Below are positions 1 to 5,744 of a stretch of DNA of 8,843 nt, in pieces. The translations under genes were made by a program, and so were the position numbers. The DNA is from Pseudorhodobacter sp. (GTDB lineage: Bacteria; Pseudomonadota; Alphaproteobacteria; Rhodobacterales; Rhodobacteraceae). The DNA lies in NCBI GenBank assembly GCA_024641255.1, contig JAHEDL010000153.1:1-8843 (forward strand), read 5' to 3'. The notes beneath the pieces were generated by a model. The model worked only from the letters and a program-made list of their open reading frames with translations, was not told the DNA's origin and made no database searches. Position 1 is the stretch's first letter, and each line of letters opens with the position of its first letter.

Positions 1-83
1 TCCTTTGATTGATCCCTTGCTGATCGGCCTTTATGCAAGCGATGGTCCTGCCGTTGCAGCGACCAAACCCTATGACAAAGTTT

Positions 84-89
84 AGGAAG
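84..89 (+). promoter_or_regulatory. Candidate ribosome binding site for the OmpA-family gene
   Basis: AGGAAG lies 3 bases (AGGA core 5 bases) before the in-frame GTG at 93. None of the in-frame ATGs at 33, 72 or 117 has a comparable purine tract at the right distance. This favours GTG93, but homolog N-termini could overrule it. Confidence 0.35.
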
Positions 90-92
90 CCC

Positions 93-2084
93 GTGGTCAC
101 TTTGCCGTCCTTTCGTATGCCGCAGCTTAGCTCTGGCTTGCTGGCCTCTGGCGCATTTGTTGCGGCGGCGGGCGTTGCGGTGCTGATTGCCTGGGGGGCG
201 GCGGTGCTGGTTGAAGGGATTTCGGCGCGGGCGGTGAAAACCAGATTGCTGACCGAAGGCATCACCTTTGCGCAAGTCGAGGCGGACGGGCTTCAGATAC
301 ATCTGCTGGGCACCGCCCCGAACGAGGCCGCGCGCTATCGGGTGGTCAATCTGGTGGGCGGGCTGATTGATTCGGCGCGGATTAGGGACCGGATGGATGT
401 GACGCCTGTGAAGGCCGTCGAAGCCCCGCGCTTTTCGGTGGAAATGTTGCGCAATGATGATGGTATTCAGCTGATTGGTCTGTTGCCCGAAGGCGATACC
501 GCAAAAGGCGTGACCGACGCGGCGCAGGCGCTTAGCCCCGCAATTCCGCTGTCTGATATGATCGAGACTGCGGACTATCCGGCCCCGAAAGGCTGGGATG
601 CGGCGTTGGCCTTTGGCATGGAAGCGTTGAAACTGCTGCCGCGTTCGAAAATTTCGGTTGCGGCGGATCAGGTGGCGATTACGGCGATTGCCGGGTCTGA
701 TACGGAAAAGCGCACGCTGGAGACGCAGCTTGATGCGGCCAAGCCCGAAGGTCTGCAGGTAAAAATTGATATTTCAGCTCCGCGCCCGGTGCTGACGCCG
801 TTCACGTTGCGGTTCGTAAAAGACGCCGACGGCGCGCGGTTTGATGCCTGCTCTGCCGATACTGAAGCGGCGCGGACCAAGATTTTGATGGCCGCTGGGG
901 TTGCCGGGGCGATTGGCCGGACCGCCTGCACGGTTGGTTTGGGTGTGCCGACCCCGCGTTGGGCCGATGCGGTGACGGCGGGGATTGATGCGGTGGCGCA
1001 ATTGCAAAGCGCGACGCTGACCTTCAGCGACGCCGACGTGACGCTGCTGGCCGGGGCGGATGTATCGCAATCGGATTTCGACCGGGTGGTTGGCGATCTG
1101 GAAGCGGCGCTGCCGGATGTGTTTTCGGTGAAAGCCGAGCTTGAAAAGAAACCCGAAGGCGGCGTGGCTGGCCCGGCAGAATTTACTGCAACTCTGGCGG
1201 CCAAGACGCATAGGGTAGAATTGCGCGGCCGTTTGACCGACGAGATGTTGCGCAAAGCTGTCGATAGTTTCGCACGGGCCGAATTTGGGTCTGGCAATAT
1301 TTATCTTGCGACGCGGATGGACCCTGAACTGCCCGATGGCTGGCCGGTTCGGGTGCTTGCGGGTCTGCAGGCGTTGGCAGAGTTGGACAACGGGTCTTTG
1401 GTGGTGCGCGCCGACACCGTGCAGATCAAGGGCGTGACCGGATCGCAGTCGGCCAAGGTGCGCATTTCGCAGATACTGTCGGAAAAGCTGGGGCAGGGTC
1501 AGACCTTCAAGGTTGACGTGCGCTATGACAAAGAGCTGGACCCGCTGGCGGGTGTGCCGACGCCGCAAGAATGCGCGCGCGATGTGAATGATGTGCTGGC
1601 GCGGCAGAAGATTACCTTCACCCCCGGTTCGGCCGAGATTGACAGCAAAGCGGGGGCGGTGATGACCGCGCTTGCGGATGTGCTGAAAGATTGCCCCGGC
1701 GTGAAGATGGAAGTGGCGGGCCATACCGACAGTCAGGGCTCTGAAGAAGGCAACCGCGCGCTGTCGCAAGCCCGCGCGGAATCGGTGATTCTGGCGTTGC
1801 AGGGGCGGCAGGTTGACGTGTCTGGCCTGCTGGCAAAAGGCTATGGCGAGGCTGTGCCGCTGGGCGAAAATGAAACCGATGCGGGCCGGGAATCCAATCG
1901 CCGGATCGAGTTTACCTTGATCGGCGCCGACAGGCCGGTGTCGGCCGACGAGGCTAAGGCGGCCGAAGTGGCGGGCGCGTCGGATGCAGGCGCGGGGGTG
2001 GATTTTTCGAACGACACCAGCCCGTCGTTGGCGCCGAAAGAGAAAACCCGGAAACCGAAGCGTCGGCCGGAAAAGAACGACTGA
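93..2084 (+). CDS. OmpA-family protein, inner-membrane anchored, with three internal BON-like repeats
   Basis: Probable envelope protein that tethers the cytoplasmic membrane to peptidoglycan. Residue numbers assume the GTG start at 93 (663 aa). A short N-terminus is followed by one hydrophobic helix at about residues 18-40, with no clear cleavage site, so it looks like a signal anchor. Residues ~50-105 resemble a BON-type unit (DGLQIHLLGTAP). Three degenerate ~120-residue repeats fill ~113-480. The OmpA C-terminal peptidoglycan-binding domain spans ~497-608, with the FTPGSAEID opening, GHTDSQGSEEGN and LSQARAESV. Asp546 and Arg561 fit the usual diaminopimelate-binding pair. Cys494 and Cys534 flank the domain start and could form a disulfide. 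The tail is rich in Lys and Arg. No outer-membrane beta-barrel is visible. Start: ATG33, ATG72 and ATG117 lack a Shine-Dalgarno, whereas AGGAAG at 84-89 precedes GTG93, so the start is uncertain. The next gene follows after 19 bp and is probably cotranscribed. The family call is firm; the exact role is not known. Confidence 0.85.
   Translation: MVTLPSFRMPQLSSGLLASGAFVAAAGVAVLIAWGAAVLVEGISARAVKTRLLTEGITFAQVEADGLQIHLLGTAPNEAARYRVVNLVGGLIDSARIRDRMDVTPVKAVEAPRFSVEMLRNDDGIQLIGLLPEGDTAKGVTDAAQALSPAIPLSDMIETADYPAPKGWDAALAFGMEALKLLPRSKISVAADQVAITAIAGSDTEKRTLETQLDAAKPEGLQVKIDISAPRPVLTPFTLRFVKDADGARFDACSADTEAARTKILMAAGVAGAIGRTACTVGLGVPTPRWADAVTAGIDAVAQLQSATLTFSDADVTLLAGADVSQSDFDRVVGDLEAALPDVFSVKAELEKKPEGGVAGPAEFTATLAAKTHRVELRGRLTDEMLRKAVDSFARAEFGSGNIYLATRMDPELPDGWPVRVLAGLQALAELDNGSLVVRADTVQIKGVTGSQSAKVRISQILSEKLGQGQTFKVDVRYDKELDPLAGVPTPQECARDVNDVLARQKITFTPGSAEIDSKAGAVMTALADVLKDCPGVKMEVAGHTDSQGSEEGNRALSQARAESVILALQGRQVDVSGLLAKGYGEAVPLGENETDAGRESNRRIEFTLIGADRPVSADEAKAAEVAGASDAGAGVDFSNDTSPSLAPKEKTRKPKRRPEKND
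429..1532 (+). repeat. Three degenerate tandem protein repeats within the OmpA-family gene
   Basis: Three units of about 118-120 codons lie at 429-782, 798-1157 and 1179-1532. Each opens with a beta-rich stretch (FSVEMLRNDDGIQLIGLLP, FTLRFVKDADGARFDA, FTATLAAKTHRVELRGRL). Each then has a helix beginning with Trp (GWDAALAFGMEALKLL, RWADAVTAGIDAVAQL, GWPVRVLAGLQALAEL) and a closing strand of the type V-x-I/L-x-x-x-x-G. The match is at protein level only; the DNA has diverged, so the duplication is old. The pattern resembles tandem BON-like folds. Confidence 0.6.
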
Positions 2085-2103
2085 GAAAAGGCAGAACAGG
2101 CAT

Positions 2104-2433
2104 ATGAACCGCACCGAATTCATCGTTGCTACCGCGATCATCCTGCTTTTGGCCTTTGCCGCAGGCTGGTTCACCTATTGGCTTTTGCACCGCTTTACCC
2201 GGGTTGCGGGCGGGGACATGGCGGAAATGGACCGTTTGGCGCAATCTTTGCATGAGGCGGAAGAGGTGCGGGACCAAGCGATTGTGTATCTGGAAAGCCG
2301 GGAAAGCGCGCTGATGAACCAGATTGCGCAGACCGAGGCCGAATTGCGCGCCGCGATGGAAGGCTTGCGCGATGCCCGCCACGAGGCTGAGGAGATGCGC
2401 GCCTATATTGAGCGGATGCACGCGAATTCGTAG
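2104..2433 (+). CDS. Small membrane protein with a coiled-coil tail (hypothetical)
   Basis: This 109-residue protein has one N-terminal transmembrane helix at about residues 5-29 (FIVATAIILLLAFAAGWFTYWLL). It is followed by a long charged helix at ~38-107, with heptad-like spacing and many Glu, Ala and Arg residues, predicted to be a coiled coil. No enzymatic motif is present. The likely topology is a short N-terminus, one membrane span and a soluble helical rod. It starts 19 bp after the OmpA-family gene with a weak AACAGG just upstream, and an in-frame reading back to 1984 only overlaps that gene. Co-transcription suggests a scaffold or partner role for the envelope protein, but this is inference. 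The function is not known to me. Confidence 0.75.
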   Translation: MNRTEFIVATAIILLLAFAAGWFTYWLLHRFTRVAGGDMAEMDRLAQSLHEAEEVRDQAIVYLESRESALMNQIAQTEAELRAAMEGLRDARHEAEEMRAYIERMHANS

Positions 2434-2439
2434 CGCGGC

Positions 2440-2458
2440 GGGGGGCTGTCTGCCCCCC
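2440..2458. terminator. GC-rich hairpin downstream of the small membrane protein gene
   Basis: A perfect 7-bp stem (GGGGGGC / GCCCCCC) encloses a 5-base TGTCT loop, starting 7 bases after the stop codon of the small membrane gene. No T-tract follows directly. It probably works together with the adjacent AT-rich palindrome as a 3'-end structure. A second run of six C at 2488-2493 could compete for the same G-run. Confidence 0.5.
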
Positions 2459-2460
2459 AC

Positions 2461-2486
2461 ATAAGTATCTGCGAGCAGATACTTAT
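2461..2486. terminator. Perfect 12-bp inverted repeat between convergent genes (likely bidirectional terminator)
   Basis: ATAAGTATCTGC is followed by GA and its exact reverse complement GCAGATACTTAT. As RNA this gives an 11-bp stem closed by a CGAG tetraloop on either strand. It lies between the convergent small membrane gene and the hydrolase gene, so it could end transcripts from both sides. The T-run on the plus side (TATTTTTACC at ~2499-2508) comes 12 bases or more after the stem, which is not canonical. Confidence 0.5.
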
Positions 2487-2519
2487 TCCCCCCGAGGATA
2501 TTTTTACCAAGAGGATGGC
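2487..2519. repeat. CCCCGAGGATATTT-type intergenic motif of Rhodobacteraceae
   Basis: The segment carries CCCCCCGAGGATATTTTTAC, followed by CAAGAGGATGG. I recall very similar strings (CCCCGAGGATATTT followed by an A/G-rich stretch) downstream of many genes in Rhodobacter, Paracoccus and relatives, usually behind a C/G-run hairpin as here. Only one copy exists in this window, so its repetitiveness cannot be shown from the sequence. Its function is unknown to me. Confidence 0.4.
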
Positions 2520-2544
2520 CGATTGGTTCGGGCAGGTTTGCCGC

Positions 2545-3327
2545 CTATAGCCCGCCGAGGCAGGTGTTCAGCAGCGGCGATGTTGCATCGGTCAGGGCGT
2601 CGATGACATCAAAATGGTGACGGTTGGGGTCAACCGTCCAGTCGCAGGCCCAGTTTTCGGCCAAGGTGCGGGCTTGCCACAGGAAGGCGGGGCGTTCGAT
2701 GCCGCCAACCCAGACATGCGCCTGTGTGCCAAGCGGCAGGCGGGCCGGGCTTTCGGCCGCAATTTCCGCATCATCAAGCTGCAGGTCTGAGTTCATTTCG
2801 GTTTGGCGAAGCGGTTCAAGCTCTGCCAGCGGGGAAATTGGCACCACGCGGGTGATGCGGGTGGTAAGCGCCTTGCTGCGGTCGGTGCAGCCCATGCGGG
2901 CGGCAAGATGACCGCCAGCGGAATGGCCGGTGACGACCAGCGGCCCCGCGACCAAGGCGGCGGCGGCGACGATTGCGGCATCAACTTCGGTGGTGATTTG
3001 CGTGATGCGGGCTTGCGGCGCGAGGGTATAGGACGGCATCGCACAGGCCCAGCCGCGCGCCACCGCGCCTGCGGCAAGGTGCGACCACAGATCGCGGTCG
3101 GTTTCCAGCCAATAGCCGCCATGCACGAAGACCATCAGACCAAGCGGTGTGGCTTCGGGCAAGAACAGATCGAAACGGTTGCGCGGTGCCGGGCCATAGG
3201 GCAGGGCAAGCTGCGCCCGGGCGCCAAGGCTGTTGCGAAATGCCGCCGCTTGCGCAGCCCAAAGTGCGGGCAGCGCGTCTGACCCCGGAATAAAGGCACC
3301 GTTGCGGTATTCGCGGTCCATATCCAT
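2545..3327 (-). CDS. Alpha/beta hydrolase, kynurenine-formamidase-like
   Basis: A 260-residue cytoplasmic serine hydrolase with no signal peptide. The oxyanion-hole motif HGGYW is at residues 69-73 and the nucleophile elbow GHSAGG places Ser136 as catalytic. YTLAPQARI at 100-108 and the terminal HHFDVID at 237-243 (catalytic His probably 238) are typical of the arylformamidase/BNA7-type branch. The acid residue is probably in the GGIERPAF segment (Glu211 region), though this is less certain. That branch hydrolyses N-formylkynurenine, but many bacterial members are uncharacterised esterases and no tryptophan-catabolism gene is nearby, so the substrate is open. The start at 3327 is chosen because GGAG lies 8 bases upstream; the frame extends to 3351 without a usable ribosome site. 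The gene diverges from gabD and converges on the small membrane protein gene. Confidence 0.85.
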   Translation of the reverse strand: MDMDREYRNGAFIPGSDALPALWAAQAAAFRNSLGARAQLALPYGPAPRNRFDLFLPEATPLGLMVFVHGGYWLETDRDLWSHLAAGAVARGWACAMPSYTLAPQARITQITTEVDAAIVAAAALVAGPLVVTGHSAGGHLAARMGCTDRSKALTTRITRVVPISPLAELEPLRQTEMNSDLQLDDAEIAAESPARLPLGTQAHVWVGGIERPAFLWQARTLAENWACDWTVDPNRHHFDVIDALTDATSPLLNTCLGGL

Positions 3328-3335
3328 CGGCATCT

Positions 3336-3339
3336 CTCC
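3336..3339 (-). promoter_or_regulatory. Ribosome binding site fixing the hydrolase start
   Basis: On the minus strand GGAG sits 8 bases before the ATG at 3327. It lies only 2 bases before the ATG at 3333 and inside the frame opened at 3351, so 3327 is the best-supported start. Confidence 0.6.
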
Positions 3340-3358
3340 AGTTTTGATCATAGATTAG

Positions 3359-3395
3359 GTCCAGCCACAGTGCCGGAACTGGACTTTTGAGTCCA
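3359..3395. promoter_or_regulatory. Candidate operator: palindrome and third half-site in a divergent promoter region
   Basis: TGGACT TTTG AGTCCA (3380-3395) is a perfect 6-bp-arm palindrome with a 4-base spacer. A further GTCCAG at 3359-3364 forms an inverted pair with CTGGAC at 3379-3384. The pentamer GTCCA/TGGAC therefore occurs three times in 37 bases. It lies between the divergent hydrolase and gabD genes, where a regulator could control both. No regulator gene lies next to it and I cannot name one. Confidence 0.4.
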
Positions 3396-3425
3396 CAGCG
3401 GGCATTGCAGGAGCAACCGAGAAAT

Positions 3426-3430
3426 GGAGG
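3426..3430 (+). promoter_or_regulatory. Ribosome binding site fixing the gabD start
   Basis: A consensus GGAGG lies 5 bases before the ATG at 3436. The longer frame starting at 3424 would place this site inside the coding region, so 3436 is preferred. Confidence 0.75.
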
Positions 3431-3435
3431 CCCAC

Positions 3436-4914
3436 ATGCTCGACGCCGTTACCGATCTTCGTTCTTTGCTGAAAGACCCCAGCCTGTTGCCGAACAAGGC
3501 CTATGTGGCGGGGGAATGGATTGATGCCGCCGATGGCGCCACCTTTGCAGTGAGCAACCCGGCGCGGGGCGATATCATCGCGCATGTGCCTGACCTGACG
3601 CGCGCAGATGCGGCGCGCGCGATTGCGGCGGCCGATGTGGCGCGGCGGGACTGGGCGGCACGCACCGGCAAAGAGCGGGCGCAGGTCCTGCGCAAGTGGT
3701 TTGATCTGTGCATGGCGGCGCAAGAAGATCTGGCAACCATTCTGACCGCAGAAATGGGCAAGCCGCTGGCGGAAGCCAAGGGCGAGATTGCCTATGGTTC
3801 GGCCTATATCGAATGGTTTGGCGAAGAGGCCAAGCGCACCTATGGCGACATTATTCCGGGCCATATGCGCGACAAGCGCATTCAGGTGATCAAGCAGCCG
3901 ATCGGGGTTTGCGCGTCGATCACGCCGTGGAACTTCCCCAACGCGATGATCGCGCGCAAGGTGGCCCCGGCGCTGGCGGCAGGCTGCGGATTTGTGGCGC
4001 GCCCTGCGGCGGAAACCCCGCTGTCGGCGATTGCGTTGGCGGTTCTGGCTGAGCGGGCTGGCGTTCCGGCGGGTGTGTTTTCGGTGATCACGTCGAAGCG
4101 CGCGTCGGAAATCGGCAAGGAATTCTGCGAAAACCCGATGATCCGCAAGCTGACCTTCACCGGGTCAACCGAAGTTGGCCGGATCTTGCTGCGTCAGGCG
4201 GCGGATCAGGTGCTGAAATGTTCGATGGAACTGGGCGGCAACGCGCCGTTCATCGTGTTTGACGACGCCGATCTGGATGCGGCCGTTGAAGGCGCGATGA
4301 TTTCGAAATTCCGCAACAATGGTCAGACCTGCGTGTGCGCCAACCGCATTTACGTGCAGGCTGGTGTTTATGATGCCTTTGCCGAAAAGCTGGCGGCGGC
4401 GGTGGCAAAACTGTCAATCGGCGATGGCCTGAAGGCTGGCACCACCACGGGCCCGCTGATCAACACCGATGCGGTTGAAAAGGTCGAAGAGCATATCGCC
4501 GACGTTTTGGCCGGCGGCGGCAAGGTTGTGACGGGTGGTGCGCGGCATGCTTTGGGCGGCACTTTCTTTCAGCCGACCGTGGTCACTGGCGTGACGCCGG
4601 ATATGAAAGTGGCGAACGAAGAAACCTTTGGCCCGCTGGCGCCGCTGTTCAAGTTTGACACCGAAGAAGAAGTCATCCGGCGTGCCAACGACACGATCTT
4701 TGGTCTGGCAAGCTACTTCTATGCGCGTGACATTGGCCGGATCACCCGTGTTCAAGAGCAGTTGGAATATGGCATGGTGGGCGTGAACACCGGCTTGATT
4801 TCGAACGAAATGGCACCGTTTGGTGGCGTGAAGCAGTCTGGCTTGGGCCGCGAAGGCAGCAAGCACGGCATCGATGACTATATGGAAATGAAATACGTCT
4901 GCCTGTCGATCTGA
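3436..4914 (+). CDS. gabD: NAD(P)-dependent succinate-semialdehyde dehydrogenase
   Basis: A 492-residue aldehyde dehydrogenase that oxidises succinate semialdehyde to succinate, the last step of GABA catabolism into the TCA cycle; cytoplasmic and normally tetrameric. The length fits GabD (about 480-490 aa). Catalytic residues are all present: Asn166 in PWNFP, Glu265 in MELGGNAPF and Cys299 in NNGQTCVCANR. The cofactor loop FTGSTEVG has Gly243 and Ser244. Cys299-Val-Cys301 keeps the CxC arrangement described as a redox switch in human SSADH, though it is common in the family. The cofactor-contacting Lys of the usual KPAxxTP motif is Arg here (ARPAAETPLS). The gene is flanked upstream by a palindrome and downstream by a strong terminator, so it is probably monocistronic. 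No gabT or transporter is in view. Related semialdehyde dehydrogenases, such as glutarate semialdehyde dehydrogenase, are the main alternative. Confidence 0.92.
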   Translation: MLDAVTDLRSLLKDPSLLPNKAYVAGEWIDAADGATFAVSNPARGDIIAHVPDLTRADAARAIAAADVARRDWAARTGKERAQVLRKWFDLCMAAQEDLATILTAEMGKPLAEAKGEIAYGSAYIEWFGEEAKRTYGDIIPGHMRDKRIQVIKQPIGVCASITPWNFPNAMIARKVAPALAAGCGFVARPAAETPLSAIALAVLAERAGVPAGVFSVITSKRASEIGKEFCENPMIRKLTFTGSTEVGRILLRQAADQVLKCSMELGGNAPFIVFDDADLDAAVEGAMISKFRNNGQTCVCANRIYVQAGVYDAFAEKLAAAVAKLSIGDGLKAGTTTGPLINTDAVEKVEEHIADVLAGGGKVVTGGARHALGGTFFQPTVVTGVTPDMKVANEETFGPLAPLFKFDTEEEVIRRANDTIFGLASYFYARDIGRITRVQEQLEYGMVGVNTGLISNEMAPFGGVKQSGLGREGSKHGIDDYMEMKYVCLSI

Positions 4915-4939
4915 TCGGCGCGGACAGTGATTTGGAACG

Positions 4940-4969
4940 CGGCGGGGCAATGCCTCGCCGTTTTCTTTT
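4940..4969 (+). terminator. Rho-independent terminator of gabD
   Basis: CGGCGGGGC, an AAT loop, then GCCTCGCCG form a 9-bp stem with one G-U wobble. TTTTCTTTT follows at once. It starts 25 bases after the gabD stop codon and is a canonical intrinsic terminator on the plus strand. Confidence 0.85.
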
Positions 4970-5038
4970 GCAGGTGGTTTTCCGGCGCTGCCGTGGTTTA
5001 GGGCCGCATTTGGCATAAACTTCTGATTTTGCAGCGTG

Positions 5039-5051
5039 GTTATCCCATAAC
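5039..5051. promoter_or_regulatory. Short palindrome upstream of the peptidoglycan-binding protein gene
   Basis: GTTAT CCC ATAAC is a 5-bp-arm palindrome about 100 bases before the next gene. It could be part of an operator or AT-rich promoter core, but no well-spaced -35/-10 pair stands out around it. The rest of the 4970-5149 gap shows nothing else I can support. Confidence 0.2.
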
Positions 5052-5149
5052 AGCGGCGCGATTTTGCTTAGCGGTGCGGGGCGCTGCATGGTCACCCCAG
5101 TTGCCAAGGGTTCAGCCGAACCTGTGGCCCCCACTGGAAAGGACATGAC

Positions 5150-5653
5150 ATGCTGCCCGCAATTGTCGCAAAACCGAACGCTTTCAAACGCAACGCCGTC
5201 GCCGCGCTTATCGCGCTTGGCGTGGCTTTGCCCGCCGCCCCTGCCTTGGCTTGGGGCCAGCGCGAACAGGATGTGCTGAAGGGTGTCGTTGGCACGCTGT
5301 TGGTGCAAGGGGCGATCCGCGAGATCAAGGATCCGCGCCAGCCGGTCTATGTGCAACCGCGTCAGGTCTATGTGCAGCCAGAGCCGGTATATGTTGAGCC
5401 GCGCTATGAGCGTCACCATCGCGGCGTTTCGATCTATGGCACCGCCGCGGCGCAGGCGTTTAACAGCTATTCTTCGTCCGAGCGTCGGCTGATTCAGCGC
5501 CGCCTTTCGTCTTATGGCTACTATAGGGGCGGCATTGATGGGTCGTTTGGCCCCGGCACTTATTCGGCCGTGGTGGCCTATGCGCAGGACGAAGGGGAAT
5601 CCCTGCGGTCAACCGCAAGTGCCTTTGGGGTTTATGACAGTTTGATCTACTGA
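5150..5653 (+). CDS. Secreted peptidoglycan-binding domain protein
   Basis: A 167-residue exported protein. A Sec signal peptide (charged AFKRN, hydrophobic AVAALIALGVALPAAPALA) should be cut after Ala34. A spacer at ~35-100 contains three YV(Q/E)P repeats. It is followed by a peptidoglycan-binding_1-like domain at ~105-165, with SSERRLIQRRLSSYGYYRGGIDGSFGPGTYSAVVAYAQ; the GxxxGxFGPxT pattern is the family's hallmark. The protein ends in VYDSLIY, an ending I associate with complete family members, so it is not truncated. No hydrolase catalytic domain is present, so it probably binds wall material or acts as a structural or accessory periplasmic protein. GGAAAGGA at 5136-5143 sits 6 bases before ATG5150; ATG5145 is in another frame. 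It is bounded by terminators on both sides and so is likely a single-gene unit. Confidence 0.85.
   Translation: MLPAIVAKPNAFKRNAVAALIALGVALPAAPALAWGQREQDVLKGVVGTLLVQGAIREIKDPRQPVYVQPRQVYVQPEPVYVEPRYERHHRGVSIYGTAAAQAFNSYSSSERRLIQRRLSSYGYYRGGIDGSFGPGTYSAVVAYAQDEGESLRSTASAFGVYDSLIY
5342..5401 (+). repeat. Three tandem VYV(Q/E)P repeats in the peptidoglycan-binding protein
   Basis: Residues 65-84 read PVYVQPRQ, VYVQPEP, VYVEP: three units of 7-8 residues, with the DNA repeating as imperfect copies of about 21-24 bases (GTCTATGTGCA, GTCTATGTGCA, GTATATGTTGA). It is probably an extended Pro/Tyr-rich spacer between the mature N-terminus and the wall-binding domain. Copy number could vary between strains. 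Confidence 0.7.
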
Positions 5654-5658
5654 TCCGG

Positions 5659-5676
5659 GGTGCCGCTTTTGGCACC
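5659..5676. terminator. Hairpin just after the peptidoglycan-binding protein gene
   Basis: GGTGCC, GCTTTT loop, GGCACC give a perfect 6-bp stem starting 6 bases after the stop codon. No T-tract follows, so it may only stabilise the 3' end upstream of the stronger hairpin at 5686-5719. Confidence 0.4.
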
Positions 5677-5685
5677 GCAACAGGG

Positions 5686-5719
5686 CGGGCCGTACGTATA
5701 TGCGCGGCCCGTATTTTTA
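5686..5719 (+). terminator. Rho-independent terminator between the peptidoglycan-binding gene and the sigma-factor gene
   Basis: CGGGCCG (5686-5692) pairs perfectly with CGGCCCG (5705-5711). An inner CGT/GCG extension closes an ATAT loop, with a TA bulge on the left. TATTTTTA follows immediately. It separates the two transcription units. It also covers the ATG at 5700, which argues against that codon as the sigma-factor start. Confidence 0.7.
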
Positions 5720-5732
5720 TGCCTTTGACGCC

Positions 5733-5737
5733 AAGGA
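5733..5737 (+). promoter_or_regulatory. Ribosome binding site supporting the sigma-factor start
   Basis: AAGGA lies 7 bases before the ATG at 5745. The other in-frame ATGs (5700, 5769, 5775) have no purine tract at a usable distance. Confidence 0.5.
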
Positions 5738-5744
5738 TTGTGCG

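Noticed and set aside
774..2174. A 466-codon open frame on the minus strand opposite the OmpA-family gene
   Set aside because: It is the antisense shadow of a well-supported gene in GC-rich DNA. The translation is rich in Arg, His and Pro with no domain, and there is no sensible ribosome site.
2803..3282. A 159-codon plus-strand frame opposite the hydrolase
   Set aside because: It lies entirely within the hydrolase coding region on the other strand, has no recognisable motif and no ribosome site. The hydrolase has a full set of catalytic motifs.
4970..5149. Promoter search upstream of the peptidoglycan-binding protein gene
   Set aside because: TTGGCA at 5010 and TTGCAG at 5029 resemble -35 boxes, but no -10 box lies at 16-19 bases from either, so no promoter is claimed.
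5064..5279. A 71-codon plus-strand frame before and into the peptidoglycan-binding protein gene
   Set aside because: It is out of frame with the signal-peptide gene, has no good ribosome site and no domain. The gene starting at 5150 explains the region.
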